A stretch of DNA of 46,300 nucleotides from an uncultured Lachnospiraceae bacterium (GTDB lineage Bacteria; Bacillota; Clostridia; Lachnospirales; Lachnospiraceae). The notes under the pieces are model-generated. The model searched no databases, was not told the DNA's origin, and saw nothing but the letters and a program-made list of their open reading frames with translations. Position 1 is the stretch's first letter, and each line of letters starts with the position of its first letter. The DNA is taken from positions 1-46,300 of the forward strand of contig CAMNWW010000001.1 of assembly GCA_946566415.1 (NCBI GenBank), read 5' to 3'. A program made the position numbers and the translations under genes. This document shows, piece after piece, positions 16,583 through 24,917 of the stretch.

Positions 16583-17639
16583 CTATATTGCGAACGGGGA
16601 AATCAATACAGAATTTATACCGGTGGAGAGCGAGCATTCTTCCATGAGCGCGGCGATTGGGGCGGAAGCGGCGGGAGCAAGGAGCCTTACCGCGACTTCA
16701 TCTGCGGGGCTTGCTCTTATGTGGGAAGAATTGCTGCTCGCGGCGTCCAACCGTATGCCCCTTGTGCTTGCTCTGGTGAACCGGACATTATCCGGCCCGA
16801 TCAATATCAACTGCGACCATTCGGACAGCATGGGCGCGCGGGATACCGGCTGGATCCAGATTTATGCCGAAAATAACCAAGAGGCATATGATAACTTTAT
16901 TCAGGCATATCCGATTGCTGAAAATCCGGCGGTACATCTCCCGGTCATGATCTGCCAGGATGGATTTATCACCAGCCACGCGGTAGAAAATATCGAGCTG
17001 TTAGAGGATAAAGAAGTGAAGGATTTTGTCGGCGAGTACGAGCCCAAGGAATATCTTCTGAATCCGGGGAAACCGATCGCGGTGGGACCTTATTCGGCGA
17101 CCCACTATGCGATGGAGGCGAAGAAGAATCAGGAGATCGCCCTGGAAAATGCAAAAGACGTCATTCTAAAGGCGGCGGAGGATTTCGCAAGGCTTTCAGG
17201 GAGAAAATACGGGTTGTTCGAGGAGTACCGAATGGAGGACGCGGACTATGCGATGCTCATCATCGGTTCGGCGGCGGGAACCGCAAAACAGGCGGTGGAT
17301 GAGCTTCGGGGCAAAGGTATGAAAGCGGGGCTTATTAAGCTCAGGGTATTCCGTCCGTTTCCGGCTAAGGAACTTGCCGAAGCTTTAAGATCAGTAAAAG
17401 CATTGGCGATTATGGACCGCTGCGAGAGCTATAATGGAAACGGCGGGCCTCTGGGGAGCGAAGTGACGGCGGGTCTATACCGGAATAAAGTGATGATCGA
17501 GACGGTAAACTATATCTATGGGCTGGCAGGGCGCGACTTTACGGTAGAAGACGCCTGCGGTGTATTTGCTCAGCTGGAGGATGCCGCCTTAAACGGAAAA
17601 GAGATTGAACAATACCAGTACATAGGACTGCGGAAATAG
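16527..17639 (+). pseudogene. porA: 2-oxoacid:ferredoxin oxidoreductase, alpha subunit, 5'-truncated
   Basis: Alpha-subunit homology begins at V-M-P-A-F-P-I-T-P-S (16527 on), about two dozen residues inside the usual protein, then runs to the normal C-terminus without interruption (about 370 residues). Motifs: PITPSTEIPQM, VESEHSSMSAAIGAEAAGA, TATSSAGLALMWEE, and the C-terminal GNGGPLGSEV. The usual N-terminal segment with SGNEA-type sequence is missing because of the fusion to the delta remnant, and the frames do not match across the junction. GTG (16527) or ATG (16530) could start a truncated product, but no ribosome binding site precedes them. The upstream open frame from 16422 is delta sequence read out of frame. 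The alpha subunit normally contributes to substrate and CoA binding. Confidence 0.8.
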
Positions 17640-17649
17640 GAGGCGTACA

Positions 17650-18597
17650 GTGAGTAATTATAGTTTAAAGGAAATGATGAATAAACCGGAACGGCTCGCG
17701 CCTGGGCACAGGATGTGCGCCGGGTGCGGGGCGACGATCGCGGTGCGGGCGGTGCTTCGCGCACTCCATGAGGGGGACAGGGCCGTAATCGGGAACGCGA
17801 CCGGATGCCTGGAAGTATCCTCCTATATGTATCCCTATACCGCCTGGGAGGACAGCTACATCCACAATGCGTTTGAGAATGCAGGCGCTACATTGAGCGG
17901 TGTAGAGACGGCGTACCGGGCGCTCAAAAAACGCGGAAAACTTCCGGCGGATGAAACGTTCAAGTTCATTACTTTCGGAGGGGACGGAGGGACGTACGAT
18001 ATCGGTTTTCAGTCCTTGTCCGGTGCAATGGAAAGAGGACACGACCTGGTCTATGTCTGTTATGACAACGGCGCATATATGAATACCGGAATCCAGAGAT
18101 CATCGGCAACCCCTATGTTCGCGGACACGACCACTACGCCGGTGGGAAGCCAGTCGAGCGGAAAGATGCAGAACCGGAAAGATCTGGCGAGTATTATTGC
18201 GGATCATGATGTGCCTTATGCGGCGCAGACTACATTTACCACGGATTTCAAAGATATTCATGCCAAGTCGGAGAAAGCGATCTATACGGAAGGGGCGAGC
18301 TTTCTCAATATCATGGCGCCCTGCCCGAGAGGCTGGCGGTATGAGACTTCCGATATTATGAAGATCTGCAAGTTGGCGGTGGAGACTTGCTACTGGCCTC
18401 TCTTCGAGGTGGATCACGGAAAGTGGAGCTTGTCCTATGAACCGAAGAAAAAACTGCCGATCGAAGATTTCCTGCGGGAACAGGGAAGGTTCCGACATCT
18501 GTTTAAATCCGGGAACGAAGATTTGATTGCGCAGTTCCAGGCTGAGGTTGACCGCAGATGGGACGACCTTCTATATAAATGTAATCGGTACAAGTAA
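17650..18597 (+). CDS. porB: 2-oxoacid:ferredoxin oxidoreductase, beta (TPP-binding) subunit
   Basis: 315 residues, intact. GTG start with AGGAGG just upstream, ten bases after the alpha stop. The beta subunit binds thiamine diphosphate and a 4Fe-4S cluster. Cluster ligands are visible at HRMCAGCGA near residue 19 and C56 (NATGCLEVSSYMYPYTAWED), and the TPP/Mg motif is GGDGGTYDIGFQSLSGAMERG followed by YDNGAYMNTGIQRSS. The C-terminal region holds CPRGW, another usual cluster-side cysteine. Length matches POR/VOR beta subunits. With delta and alpha disrupted in this sequence, the complex could not assemble normally unless the upstream lesion is an artefact. Confidence 0.92.
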   Translation: MSNYSLKEMMNKPERLAPGHRMCAGCGATIAVRAVLRALHEGDRAVIGNATGCLEVSSYMYPYTAWEDSYIHNAFENAGATLSGVETAYRALKKRGKLPADETFKFITFGGDGGTYDIGFQSLSGAMERGHDLVYVCYDNGAYMNTGIQRSSATPMFADTTTTPVGSQSSGKMQNRKDLASIIADHDVPYAAQTTFTTDFKDIHAKSEKAIYTEGASFLNIMAPCPRGWRYETSDIMKICKLAVETCYWPLFEVDHGKWSLSYEPKKKLPIEDFLREQGRFRHLFKSGNEDLIAQFQAEVDRRWDDLLYKCNRYK

Positions 18598-18626
18598 AGC
18601 ATACGGAAGCATAGAGGAGGGATGAG

Positions 18627-19511
18627 ATGACATTACTGACGTATCAGGTGTTTAAGACTGTAGCGGATATCGGAAGCTTCAATAAGGCGGCGGATATTCT
18701 CGGGCTCACTCCGTCCGCGATCAGCCATGCTATCTCGTCAATGGAAAATGAATTGGGTTTTTCTGTGCTCACCAGGGGTAAATCAGGCGTTACCTTGACG
18801 AACTGCGGCGAGCAACTCCTTCCTTATATTAATGCGGTACTCAACAGCGATGAGAGCTTAAAACAGGTGATCGCGGAGATGAACGGGCTGAGGCAGGGCA
18901 AAGTGAAGATCGGTGTGTTTTCCAGTGTATGTACAAACTGGATGCCGGAAATCCTTCAGACTTTCCACAAAAAATACGAAGGCGTTATGGTGGAAGTATT
19001 CCAGGGAACCTACGACGATGTATTCTATTGGATCAAAAACGGAGTCGTAGACCTGGGCTTTCTCTCCGTTTCCAGCGCAAAGGATATTCCTATCGAGCCG
19101 CTTTACCGGGATCCGCTGCTCTGCGTGATTCCTAAAGGAATGAAGAAAGAAGGCTCTGACGAATATATGGATATAGAGGAAATGCGCAGCCACCATTTCG
19201 TCACCCAAAGGGACTGTACGGACGCGGATATCCAGAATTTTCTGAGAGCAAATTCCCTCCACATTCAGTCAAAGTACCATGTGGTAGATGACCTTTCTAC
19301 AGTCGCATTGGTGGAGAAGGGATTTGGAATCTGCCTGATGCCGGAGCTGGTGATGAACGATATACCGTATGAGGTTGAATGTTACCGTATCCGCCCGGAG
19401 GCGAGCAGGATTATAGGGATCGCGGCGCCAAATCCGGGATTTATGGCGCCGGCGGTGAAGAAGATGTATCACCATATTCTGGAAAGATATCGGGAGGAGG
19501 AGTTCGGGTAG
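18627..19511 (+). CDS. LysR-family transcriptional regulator
   Basis: 294 residues. The N-terminal winged helix (residues 4-62) has YQVFKTVADIGSFNKAADIL and LTPSAISHAISSMENELGF, the standard LysR helix-turn-helix. Residues 90-290 form the periplasmic-binding-protein-like effector domain. It starts 29 bases after porB on the same strand, with GAGGAGGGATGAG before the ATG, so it may be co-transcribed with the oxidoreductase operon and regulate it; that is inference from position. The effector is unknown. No palindromic T-N11-A box stood out at the operon promoter. Confidence 0.9.
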   Translation: MTLLTYQVFKTVADIGSFNKAADILGLTPSAISHAISSMENELGFSVLTRGKSGVTLTNCGEQLLPYINAVLNSDESLKQVIAEMNGLRQGKVKIGVFSSVCTNWMPEILQTFHKKYEGVMVEVFQGTYDDVFYWIKNGVVDLGFLSVSSAKDIPIEPLYRDPLLCVIPKGMKKEGSDEYMDIEEMRSHHFVTQRDCTDADIQNFLRANSLHIQSKYHVVDDLSTVALVEKGFGICLMPELVMNDIPYEVECYRIRPEASRIIGIAAPNPGFMAPAVKKMYHHILERYREEEFG

Positions 19512-19534
19512 GGGAGAATCTAAGGTAAAAACAG

Positions 19535-19563
19535 TTGAAAAATATTTTGACATGGCATATAAT
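19535..19563 (+). promoter_or_regulatory. Strong promoter for the antisense RNA
   Basis: TTGAAA (19535-19540), exactly 17 bases, TATAAT (19558-19563). No gene of normal size follows on this strand before the terminator at 19627-19666. Confidence 0.8.
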
Positions 19564-19569
19564 ATATTT

Positions 19570-19667
19570 AACAGGAGAGCCGAAAGCTGGATGCCGCCAG
19601 CCGCCGGTAAATAGTTAACTACATAAAGTAGCGCCGCATCTTACCAGGACGAGGGCGCTACTTTTTG
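19570..19667 (+). ncRNA. Antisense RNA, putative type I antitoxin (RatA-like arrangement)
   Basis: A short transcript is bounded by a near-consensus promoter (19535-19563) and a strong terminator (19627-19666). Its 3' end overlaps and is complementary to the stop codon and 3' region of the 28-codon peptide gene on the other strand. This tail-to-tail overlap is the known layout of txpA/RatA-type pairs. A CTGG/CCAG stem (19587-19600) lies inside. The transcript contains an eight-codon mini-ORF (19591-19614), which I regard as chance. Start point and existence are inferred from signals only. Confidence 0.6.
19627..19666 (+). terminator. Terminator of the antisense RNA, overlapping the toxin stop codon
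   Basis: AGTAGCGCC (19627-19635) pairs with GGCGCTACT (19654-19662), followed by TTTTT. Read on the minus strand, the hairpin contains the TAG stop of the peptide gene (19658-19660) and has a weaker T run. Confidence 0.85.
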
Positions 19668-19744
19668 CGTAAGATGAAAACAACAAGAGTTATTACAGCG
19701 CAAAGCATAATTACAAATTGGATTAAATCCGAGTATGTAACCAT
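19658..19744 (-). CDS. Small hydrophobic peptide, putative holin-like type I toxin
   Basis: 28 residues, too short for usual gene calling. The N-terminus is MVTYSDL, a single hydrophobic helix follows (about residues 8-25: IQFVIMLCAVITLVVFIL), and the peptide ends RKK. This polar start, one membrane helix and short basic tail is the pattern of Hol_Tox/TxpA-like toxins, whose overproduction damages the membrane. GGGGG lies about nine bases before the ATG. The stop codon sits inside the terminator hairpin shared with the convergent antisense RNA. A TATAAT on this strand at 19812-19817, with only a weak -35, could be the promoter, inside the 3' end of the XRE gene. Function is inferred from size, composition and layout. 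Confidence 0.7.
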   Translation of the reverse strand: MVTYSDLIQFVIMLCAVITLVVFILRKK

Positions 19745-19812
19745 AGCACCAGCCCCCTTTCATATATTCGGCGGCTGACGTAATCGCCCCTTCGGCTTCC
19801 CGGGTAAATATA

Positions 19813-20373
19813 TTATATTGTCATAGAGTAGATGGATAATTGGCGTTCCAGCCTGTCAATTTTAGATTCGTAGTCTTCCAGTTTGTCATAGTCTTTCGAT
19901 ACTAGTTCTATTAGGGAAGGAATGCACTTTTTTAAATGTCTCATTAATGCTTCAATATCTTCATGGGTGATATAATAGGGTTCGTTATCTATATTAAACT
20001 TATAATACTGAATATCACCATCAGAAGATAATATTTCATCATATTCACCGTAAAAATAAGTCAGAACCTTCATAAAATCCATAACAACATTATATTTTTC
20101 AATCGTATATTTATATACTTTTGTGAGGTGCCATTCATCGTTTGAAATTTGTGGTTTTAAAACTAATATATTTACATCCAGTACAGTGGCTATTTTTTCT
20201 AATGTTTCAATTTTTGGGTTTTTGATACCTGTTTCCCACTGGCCTATTTGCTGTTGGGATATTCCCCCGAGTCTTTTTCCGAGTTCTTTTTGGGTCATAT
20301 TTCTTGCTTTTCTGATTCGCCGTATATTTTCACCGACGCTTGTATTAGGATAAATACTATTCAATTCATTCAT
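19813..20373 (-). CDS. XRE-family transcriptional regulator
   Basis: 186 residues. Residues 12-70 form a classic HTH_3 domain: VGENIRRIRKARNMTQKELG, then SQQQIGQWETGIKNPKIETL. Residues 85-186 are a mixed, acidic C-terminal region with no family I recognise and a coiled-coil-like end (DYESKIDRLERQLSIY). GAGGTGAT lies before the ATG on this strand. It sits directly upstream of the toxin-like peptide gene, and the two could share a transcript. Whether it controls that module is unknown. Confidence 0.85.
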   Translation of the reverse strand: MNELNSIYPNTSVGENIRRIRKARNMTQKELGKRLGGISQQQIGQWETGIKNPKIETLEKIATVLDVNILVLKPQISNDEWHLTKVYKYTIEKYNVVMDFMKVLTYFYGEYDEILSSDGDIQYYKFNIDNEPYYITHEDIEALMRHLKKCIPSLIELVSKDYDKLEDYESKIDRLERQLSIYSMTI

Positions 20374-20391
20374 TGGATCACCTCAAGGTAT

Positions 20392-20420
20392 ATAATATCA
20401 TATAAAATCCCGAAATACAA
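20392..20420 (-). promoter_or_regulatory. Promoter of the XRE regulator gene
   Basis: On the minus strand, TTGTAT (20415-20420), 17 bases, TATTAT (20392-20397), 18 bases before the start codon. Confidence 0.6.
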
Positions 20421-20535
20421 TCAAAAGGTGTTTAAATTTGAATAGAATGCATAAAAAACAAATGAAAGATTGTTATATTTACGAATGGCAGTACATTTAA
20501 AGAGTCAAATCCGAGTATGATAAGGAGTGTTTTCC

Positions 20536-20565
20536 TTGACAATACCGGTTTGTTTGTGCTAGTCT
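20536..20565 (+). promoter_or_regulatory. Promoter of metG
   Basis: TTGACA (20536-20541), 18 bases, TAGTCT (20560-20565). The leader to the ATG is about 50 bases, too short for a T-box. Confidence 0.55.
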
Positions 20566-20619
20566 GATAGGCAGAAAAACTATCGGAAAATGTAAGGATT
20601 TAGGAGAAGGGAAAAGAAA

Positions 20620-22524
20620 ATGGCAGACAAACCAAAGTATTACATTACAACAGCTATTACCTATACATCCGGGAAACCGCATATCGGGAACACCTATGAG
20701 ATCGTTCTGGCGGATGCGATCGCCCGTTATAAGAGGAGCCAGGGCTATGAGGTGTTCTTCCAGACCGGAACGGACGAGCATGGACAGAAGATCGAGATGA
20801 AGGCAGAAGAAGCGGGAACAACGCCGAAGGAGTTTGTGGATAACGTGGCCGCTGAGATCCGCAGGATCTGGGATATGATGAATACGTCTTATGATAAATT
20901 CATCCGTACCACGGACGATTATCATGAGAAGGAAGTGCAGAAGATATTCAAGAAATTGTACGATAAGGGAGACATTTACAAAGGATATTACGAGGGAATG
21001 TACTGTACGCCCTGCGAGTCTTTTTTTACAGAATCCCAGCTCGTGGACGGCAAATGTCCGGACTGTGGACGTCCGGTACAGCCGGCAAAGGAGGAAGCAT
21101 ATTTTTTCAAAATGAGCAAATATGCGGATCGTTTGATTGAGCACATCAACAATCATCCGGAGTTTATTCAGCCTGTATCGAGAAAGAATGAGATGATGAA
21201 TAATTTCCTGCTTCCGGGGCTGCAGGATTTATGCGTTTCGCGTACCTCCTTTACGTGGGGAGTTCCGGTGGATTTTGACCCGAAGCATGTGGTCTATGTA
21301 TGGCTTGACGCACTGACGAACTATATTACCGGAATCGGGTACCATTGCGGAGATGAAAGTGACGAACTCTTCAATAAAAACTGGCCTGCGGACTTGCATC
21401 TGATCGGCAAAGATATTATACGTTTTCACACGATTTACTGGCCGATCTTCCTGATGGCGCTCGACCTGCCCCTTCCGAAGCAGATATTCGGTCACCCATG
21501 GCTGCTCCAGGGGGACGGCAAGATGAGCAAGTCCAAGGGTAATGTGCTTTATGCGGACGAGCTTGTCGATTTCTTCGGGGTGGATGCGGTACGGTATTTT
21601 GTTCTGCATGAGATGCCGTTTGAGAATGACGGCGTGATTTCCTGGGAGCTGATGGTGGAACGGCTGAATTCAGAACTTGCGAATACGCTGGGGAACCTGG
21701 TAAACCGTACCGTTTCTATGACGAATAAGTATTTTGGCGGGACGGTTACGGATAAGGGAGCGGCAGAAGAGGTGGACGCGGATCTGAAAACAGTCGTCTC
21801 CGATACTCCGAAGCAGGTGGAGAAGAAGATGGAAGGTCTGCGTGTGGCGGACGCCATCACAGAAATCTTTAACCTGTTCAAACGATGCAATAAATATATC
21901 GACGAGACGATGCCCTGGGTACTGGCGAAGGACGAGGAGAAGAAAGACCGCCTGGAGACGGTACTCTGGAATTTGATTCAGAGTATCTCCGAGGGAGCAC
22001 GCCTGCTGGAACCCTTTATGCCAGAGACATCCGGGAAAATTCTTGCGCAGCTCGGCGGCGGGCATGTGACGGATAAACCGGAGATCTTATTCCGGAGGCT
22101 GGATATAAAAGAGGTTCTGGAAAAGATAGAAAAGCTGCATCCTTCAGAGCCGGAGGCAAAGAAGGAAGAAGAGCCGGTGATTGATATCGAAGCAAAGCCG
22201 GAGATCACGTTTGAAGATTTTGGGAAAATGCAGTTCCAGGTAGGCGAGATCATCGCTTGCGAGGAAGTTAAGAAATCACGGAAACTGCTCTGTTCCCAGG
22301 TGAAGATAGGAAGCCAGGTGAAACAGATCGTGTCCGGGATTAAAGCGCATTATTCTGCAGAAGAGATGGTCGGCAAAAAGGTAATGGTTCTTGTGAATCT
22401 AAAGCCTGCGAAGCTGGCAGGCGTGCTTTCGGAAGGCATGCTGCTCTGTGCGGAGGACGCGGAGGGGAATCTTGCGCTTATGACGCCTGAGAAGGCGATG
22501 CCGTCCGGCGCGGAGATCTGCTAA
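20620..22524 (+). CDS. metG: Methionyl-tRNA synthetase
   Basis: 634 residues, the full-length bacterial type with C-terminal tRNA-binding domain. It charges tRNA-Met with methionine using ATP. The HIGH-class motif is HIGN in TSGKPHIGNTYE. The zinc-binding knuckle has CTPC and CPDC (about residues 128-150), and the KMSKS loop is KMSKSKGN. Residues 530-634 form the EMAP-like OB fold (FEDFGKMQFQVGEIIACEEV, then VNLKPAKLAGVLSEGM). GGAGAAGGG precedes the ATG. It is a single-gene unit ending at the terminator at 22546-22581. Confidence 0.97.
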   Translation: MADKPKYYITTAITYTSGKPHIGNTYEIVLADAIARYKRSQGYEVFFQTGTDEHGQKIEMKAEEAGTTPKEFVDNVAAEIRRIWDMMNTSYDKFIRTTDDYHEKEVQKIFKKLYDKGDIYKGYYEGMYCTPCESFFTESQLVDGKCPDCGRPVQPAKEEAYFFKMSKYADRLIEHINNHPEFIQPVSRKNEMMNNFLLPGLQDLCVSRTSFTWGVPVDFDPKHVVYVWLDALTNYITGIGYHCGDESDELFNKNWPADLHLIGKDIIRFHTIYWPIFLMALDLPLPKQIFGHPWLLQGDGKMSKSKGNVLYADELVDFFGVDAVRYFVLHEMPFENDGVISWELMVERLNSELANTLGNLVNRTVSMTNKYFGGTVTDKGAAEEVDADLKTVVSDTPKQVEKKMEGLRVADAITEIFNLFKRCNKYIDETMPWVLAKDEEKKDRLETVLWNLIQSISEGARLLEPFMPETSGKILAQLGGGHVTDKPEILFRRLDIKEVLEKIEKLHPSEPEAKKEEEPVIDIEAKPEITFEDFGKMQFQVGEIIACEEVKKSRKLLCSQVKIGSQVKQIVSGIKAHYSAEEMVGKKVMVLVNLKPAKLAGVLSEGMLLCAEDAEGNLALMTPEKAMPSGAEIC

Positions 22525-22545
22525 GGGATTACAACCATACAAGTG

Positions 22546-22581
22546 AAAAAATATGCCGGGACTGCGTCCCGGCATATTTTT
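22546..22581. terminator. Bidirectional terminator between metG and the convergent small gene
   Basis: AAAAATATGCCGGG (22547-22560) pairs with CCCGGCATATTTTT (22568-22581), loop ACTGCGT. A and T runs on both sides serve both convergent genes. Confidence 0.92.
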
Positions 22582-22589
22582 GCGTTTTG

Positions 22590-22880
22590 CTAACTAAGTT
22601 CTACCTTCAGCGCCTCTTCCGGCTTGAATTCATTGCGAAGGTCATACATATTATGTCCTGTAGATTCTCCCAATACTTTTCCTTTCAGAGAATAGCAGCG
22701 GATAAAACGTCTGTTGTCAATGGAAGACCAGTGCTCCACATCCCAGGTGATATAACCGTCGTCGTCCGTCTTTTCCCCCTTCAGATAAACATCAACCTGC
22801 CGTCCGTCTACCATGATATCAATCAGTTTTTGTGTGTCGGCCTCCAGTTCCACATCATTGACAGTATCGTATACTTTCAT
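22590..22880 (-). CDS. Small acidic protein of unknown function
   Basis: 96 residues from the ATG at 22880, chosen because AAGGAGG lies nine bases before it; an in-frame TTG at 22886 is too close. The sequence is rich in alternating strand-like segments: KVYDTVNDVELEADTQKLID, then VDVYLKGEKTDDDGYITWDV and NRRFIRCYSLKG. It has no signal peptide or membrane segment. It looks like a small beta-rich domain. I do not recognise the family, and it has no obvious partner. Confidence 0.75.
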   Translation of the reverse strand: MKVYDTVNDVELEADTQKLIDIMVDGRQVDVYLKGEKTDDDGYITWDVEHWSSIDNRRFIRCYSLKGKVLGESTGHNMYDLRNEFKPEEALKVELS

Positions 22881-22958
22881 TTTCAATCTCCTCCTTAAAA
22901 AGATGCTGTACTATCTCTAGTATACATAAGCTGAAAACGATGAGCAAGTAAAAAATGA

Positions 22959-24352
22959 TTATTCATGATAAATATCTTGGATACGAAGGAGCGTAACTTC
23001 TCCTTTTTTGGCCAGTTCTAGCAGAGACGGCTGAAAACCGCTTTTTGAAAAGATATAGTAATGGAATTTACATCCCTTTTTAAACACTGAAGCATATTGC
23101 CGGAGCAGTTCTAATTCATCTGCACCTATCGGTGTATTCTTATATTTACAAGAACCGATAATATACTCATTTCCATCCACTGGGGTGCCTACGATATCAA
23201 TCTGCACTTCTTTATGCGTCTTTGGATCTGTACCCCACCATTGTCCGGCGTCACGAAGCAGGATGGGCAGATCATTGGCGTAGCGAAGCAGATATACCCG
23301 GCACATTTTTTCAAAGATCAGTCCCATATAGTCTGAATAAAATTGTTTTACTGCACGATCATAAATCTGTTCCATGTGTCCTGAACTGATCGCGGACATA
23401 TTCTTGGGAATGAAACGGTACCAAAACCGGAAGAAATTGTCATCTATGGTATATATGGTTCTTTTTCCAGGTTTCTCGGCGATGGGCGTCTCTTTTTTCA
23501 AAATCCCCAACTCTAACAATACCCGGAGATATTTTGCACAGATTCCAGACTCTACCCCTACCTTCGTGGAAATCTCGTTGGAATGGCTGGCTCCTCCGGC
23601 GATAGCAGATATAACGGAATTATAGATTGCTGGCTCTCTTAATTCCTGTTTCAAGAGGTTTTCCGGCTCCTCAAACAGATAACTGGACATATTAAATAAA
23701 TGTTCCCTCAGTGCTTCGTCCAGATCCGTTTCTATCTCAAGCTTATTGATATAATGAGGGATTCCCCCAGTGACGCCGTACAACAAGGCCTGATCTTCAA
23801 AACTTAGTCCGGGATGGAATTCCGTCACCTCACGATACGTCAAGGCCTGCAGCTTAAACTGGGCCGTACGTCTCCCATACAATGGACTCTCATATCCCAA
23901 CACCTGATACTCCATAAAACTCATGGATGAACCACATAAAATCAAAAATAACTGTCCGTTCTGCCATACATGGTCGATGATATGCTGCAATCTGGAGGAT
24001 ATGGATTTTTCTGCTTTTGCGAGATAGGGATATTCATCAATGACAAAAACCAGCCTTTGCTCTTTTGATATTTCGGTGATCGCCGCCAGTGCATCTTCGT
24101 AGCTTTGATAGACCGGTGCGTGAAGCATGTCCGGATTCTTGTAGAAATAAACTGCTCTGGATAACGCTTCGAGATTTTCTTGTGAAGAGGCATTTAACGC
24201 CGAAAAGTAGATTGTAGGTTTCCCTTTGCAAAATTCATTGATAAAGCCGTTTTACCCACACGCCGTCTTCCATATATGATGATACATTCAAATTTCCCTT
24301 TATCATATCGCAGGTTTAAAGTATGCATTTCATTATCACGACAATGGAACAT
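22959..24352 (-). pseudogene. AAA ATPase (archaeal-ATPase/DUF234-type), frameshifted after Walker A
   Basis: The full gene can be traced from ATG 24352 (AAGGAGG five bases upstream) with N-terminus MFHCRDNEMHTLNL and Walker A YGRRRVGKTAL. At about 24243 the frame breaks. The continuation NEFCKGKPTIYFSALNASSQ lies one frame off and, restored by adding one base, runs to 22959. The rest is intact: Walker B FVIDEYPYL, sensor-like CGSSMSFME, a winged helix (NEISTKVGVESGICAKYLRVL) and a C-terminal DUF234 nuclease-like region (GTPVDGNEYIIGSCKYKN). The longest uninterrupted part starts at ATG 24128 and lacks the P-loop. The family is widespread in Clostridia and archaea, with unclear function. The single-base loss may be real or a sequencing error. 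Confidence 0.85.
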
Positions 24353-24457
24353 TTAGGCCTCCTTAAAAACAAACTCATGAGTAGGTAACTTATAAGTTTA
24401 TTATAATTTGATCGTACAATTTGTCAACCCATATAAATGAACAATTATTTTTTGAAT

Positions 24458-24504
24458 TATAACGCATAAACCCTGACAAAAGATGTCAAGATTTGTGCGT
24501 TATA
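24458..24504. promoter_or_regulatory. 47-base nested symmetrical palindrome in a divergent intergenic region
   Basis: TATAACGCA (24458-24466), seven bases, TGACA (24474-24478), five bases, TGTCA (24484-24488), seven bases, TGCGTTATA (24496-24504). Both arms are perfect and the spacings are exactly symmetrical. It lies between the frameshifted AAA ATPase (minus) and the zinc-ribbon gene (plus). No T tract follows, so a double operator or a regulatory hairpin is more likely than a terminator. Confidence 0.6.
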
Positions 24505-24569
24505 GTAAATAACGTAACAACATTGCAACACAATATTTAATCACATTAGAAAAGCGGAGGTTAAGAAAA

Positions 24570-24848
24570 ATGAACGAGATGAATCAAAAATTTTGTCAGT
24601 GCTGCGGTATGCCGATGGGAGATACCAGCGAATTGTATGGAACAAGTGCAGACGGAAGCAAAAACGAAGAGTATTGTAGGTATTGTTTTGAAAAGGGTGA
24701 ATTTACCTTTCATGGCACCATGGAGGAAATGATCGAGGTTTGTGTACCCAATATGGCGTCTGCGAATCCTAATATGAGTGAAGAAGAAGCAAGAAAAATT
24801 ATGCTGGAATGGTTTCCGACATTAAAAAGATGGAAAAATAGGGCGTGA
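24570..24848 (+). CDS. Putative zinc-ribbon protein
   Basis: 92 residues. Four cysteines in two pairs (CQCCGMPM near residue 10 and YCRYCFEKGEF near 33) are spaced as in the short putative zinc ribbon family found in Firmicutes, often annotated as transcriptional-regulator-like. The C-terminal half is helical (MEEMIEVCVPNM, then EEEARKIMLEWFPTLKRW). GCGGAGG lies ten bases before the ATG. Role unknown; the nitrilase gene follows after 69 bases. Confidence 0.8.
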   Translation: MNEMNQKFCQCCGMPMGDTSELYGTSADGSKNEEYCRYCFEKGEFTFHGTMEEMIEVCVPNMASANPNMSEEEARKIMLEWFPTLKRWKNRA

Positions 24849-24917
24849 TGTGGTACGATAAACGCTGGAAAACATCAACGTTATTAAGAACACTCTGTAT
24901 TAAGGGAGCGCAGTTTC

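Noticed and set aside
19591..19614. Mini-ORF of seven residues in the antisense RNA
   Set aside because: Very short, spacing to the AGGAG is too long, and the codons overlap an RNA stem; probably chance.
19725..20519. Thirteen identical bases (AAATCCGAGTATG) at 19725-19737 and 20507-20519
   Set aside because: A 13-base match in 46 kb is expected by chance; the second site has no toxin-like ORF around it.
20566..20619. Possible T-box or other riboswitch before metG
   Set aside because: The leader is only about 50 bases and lacks a T-box core or terminator.
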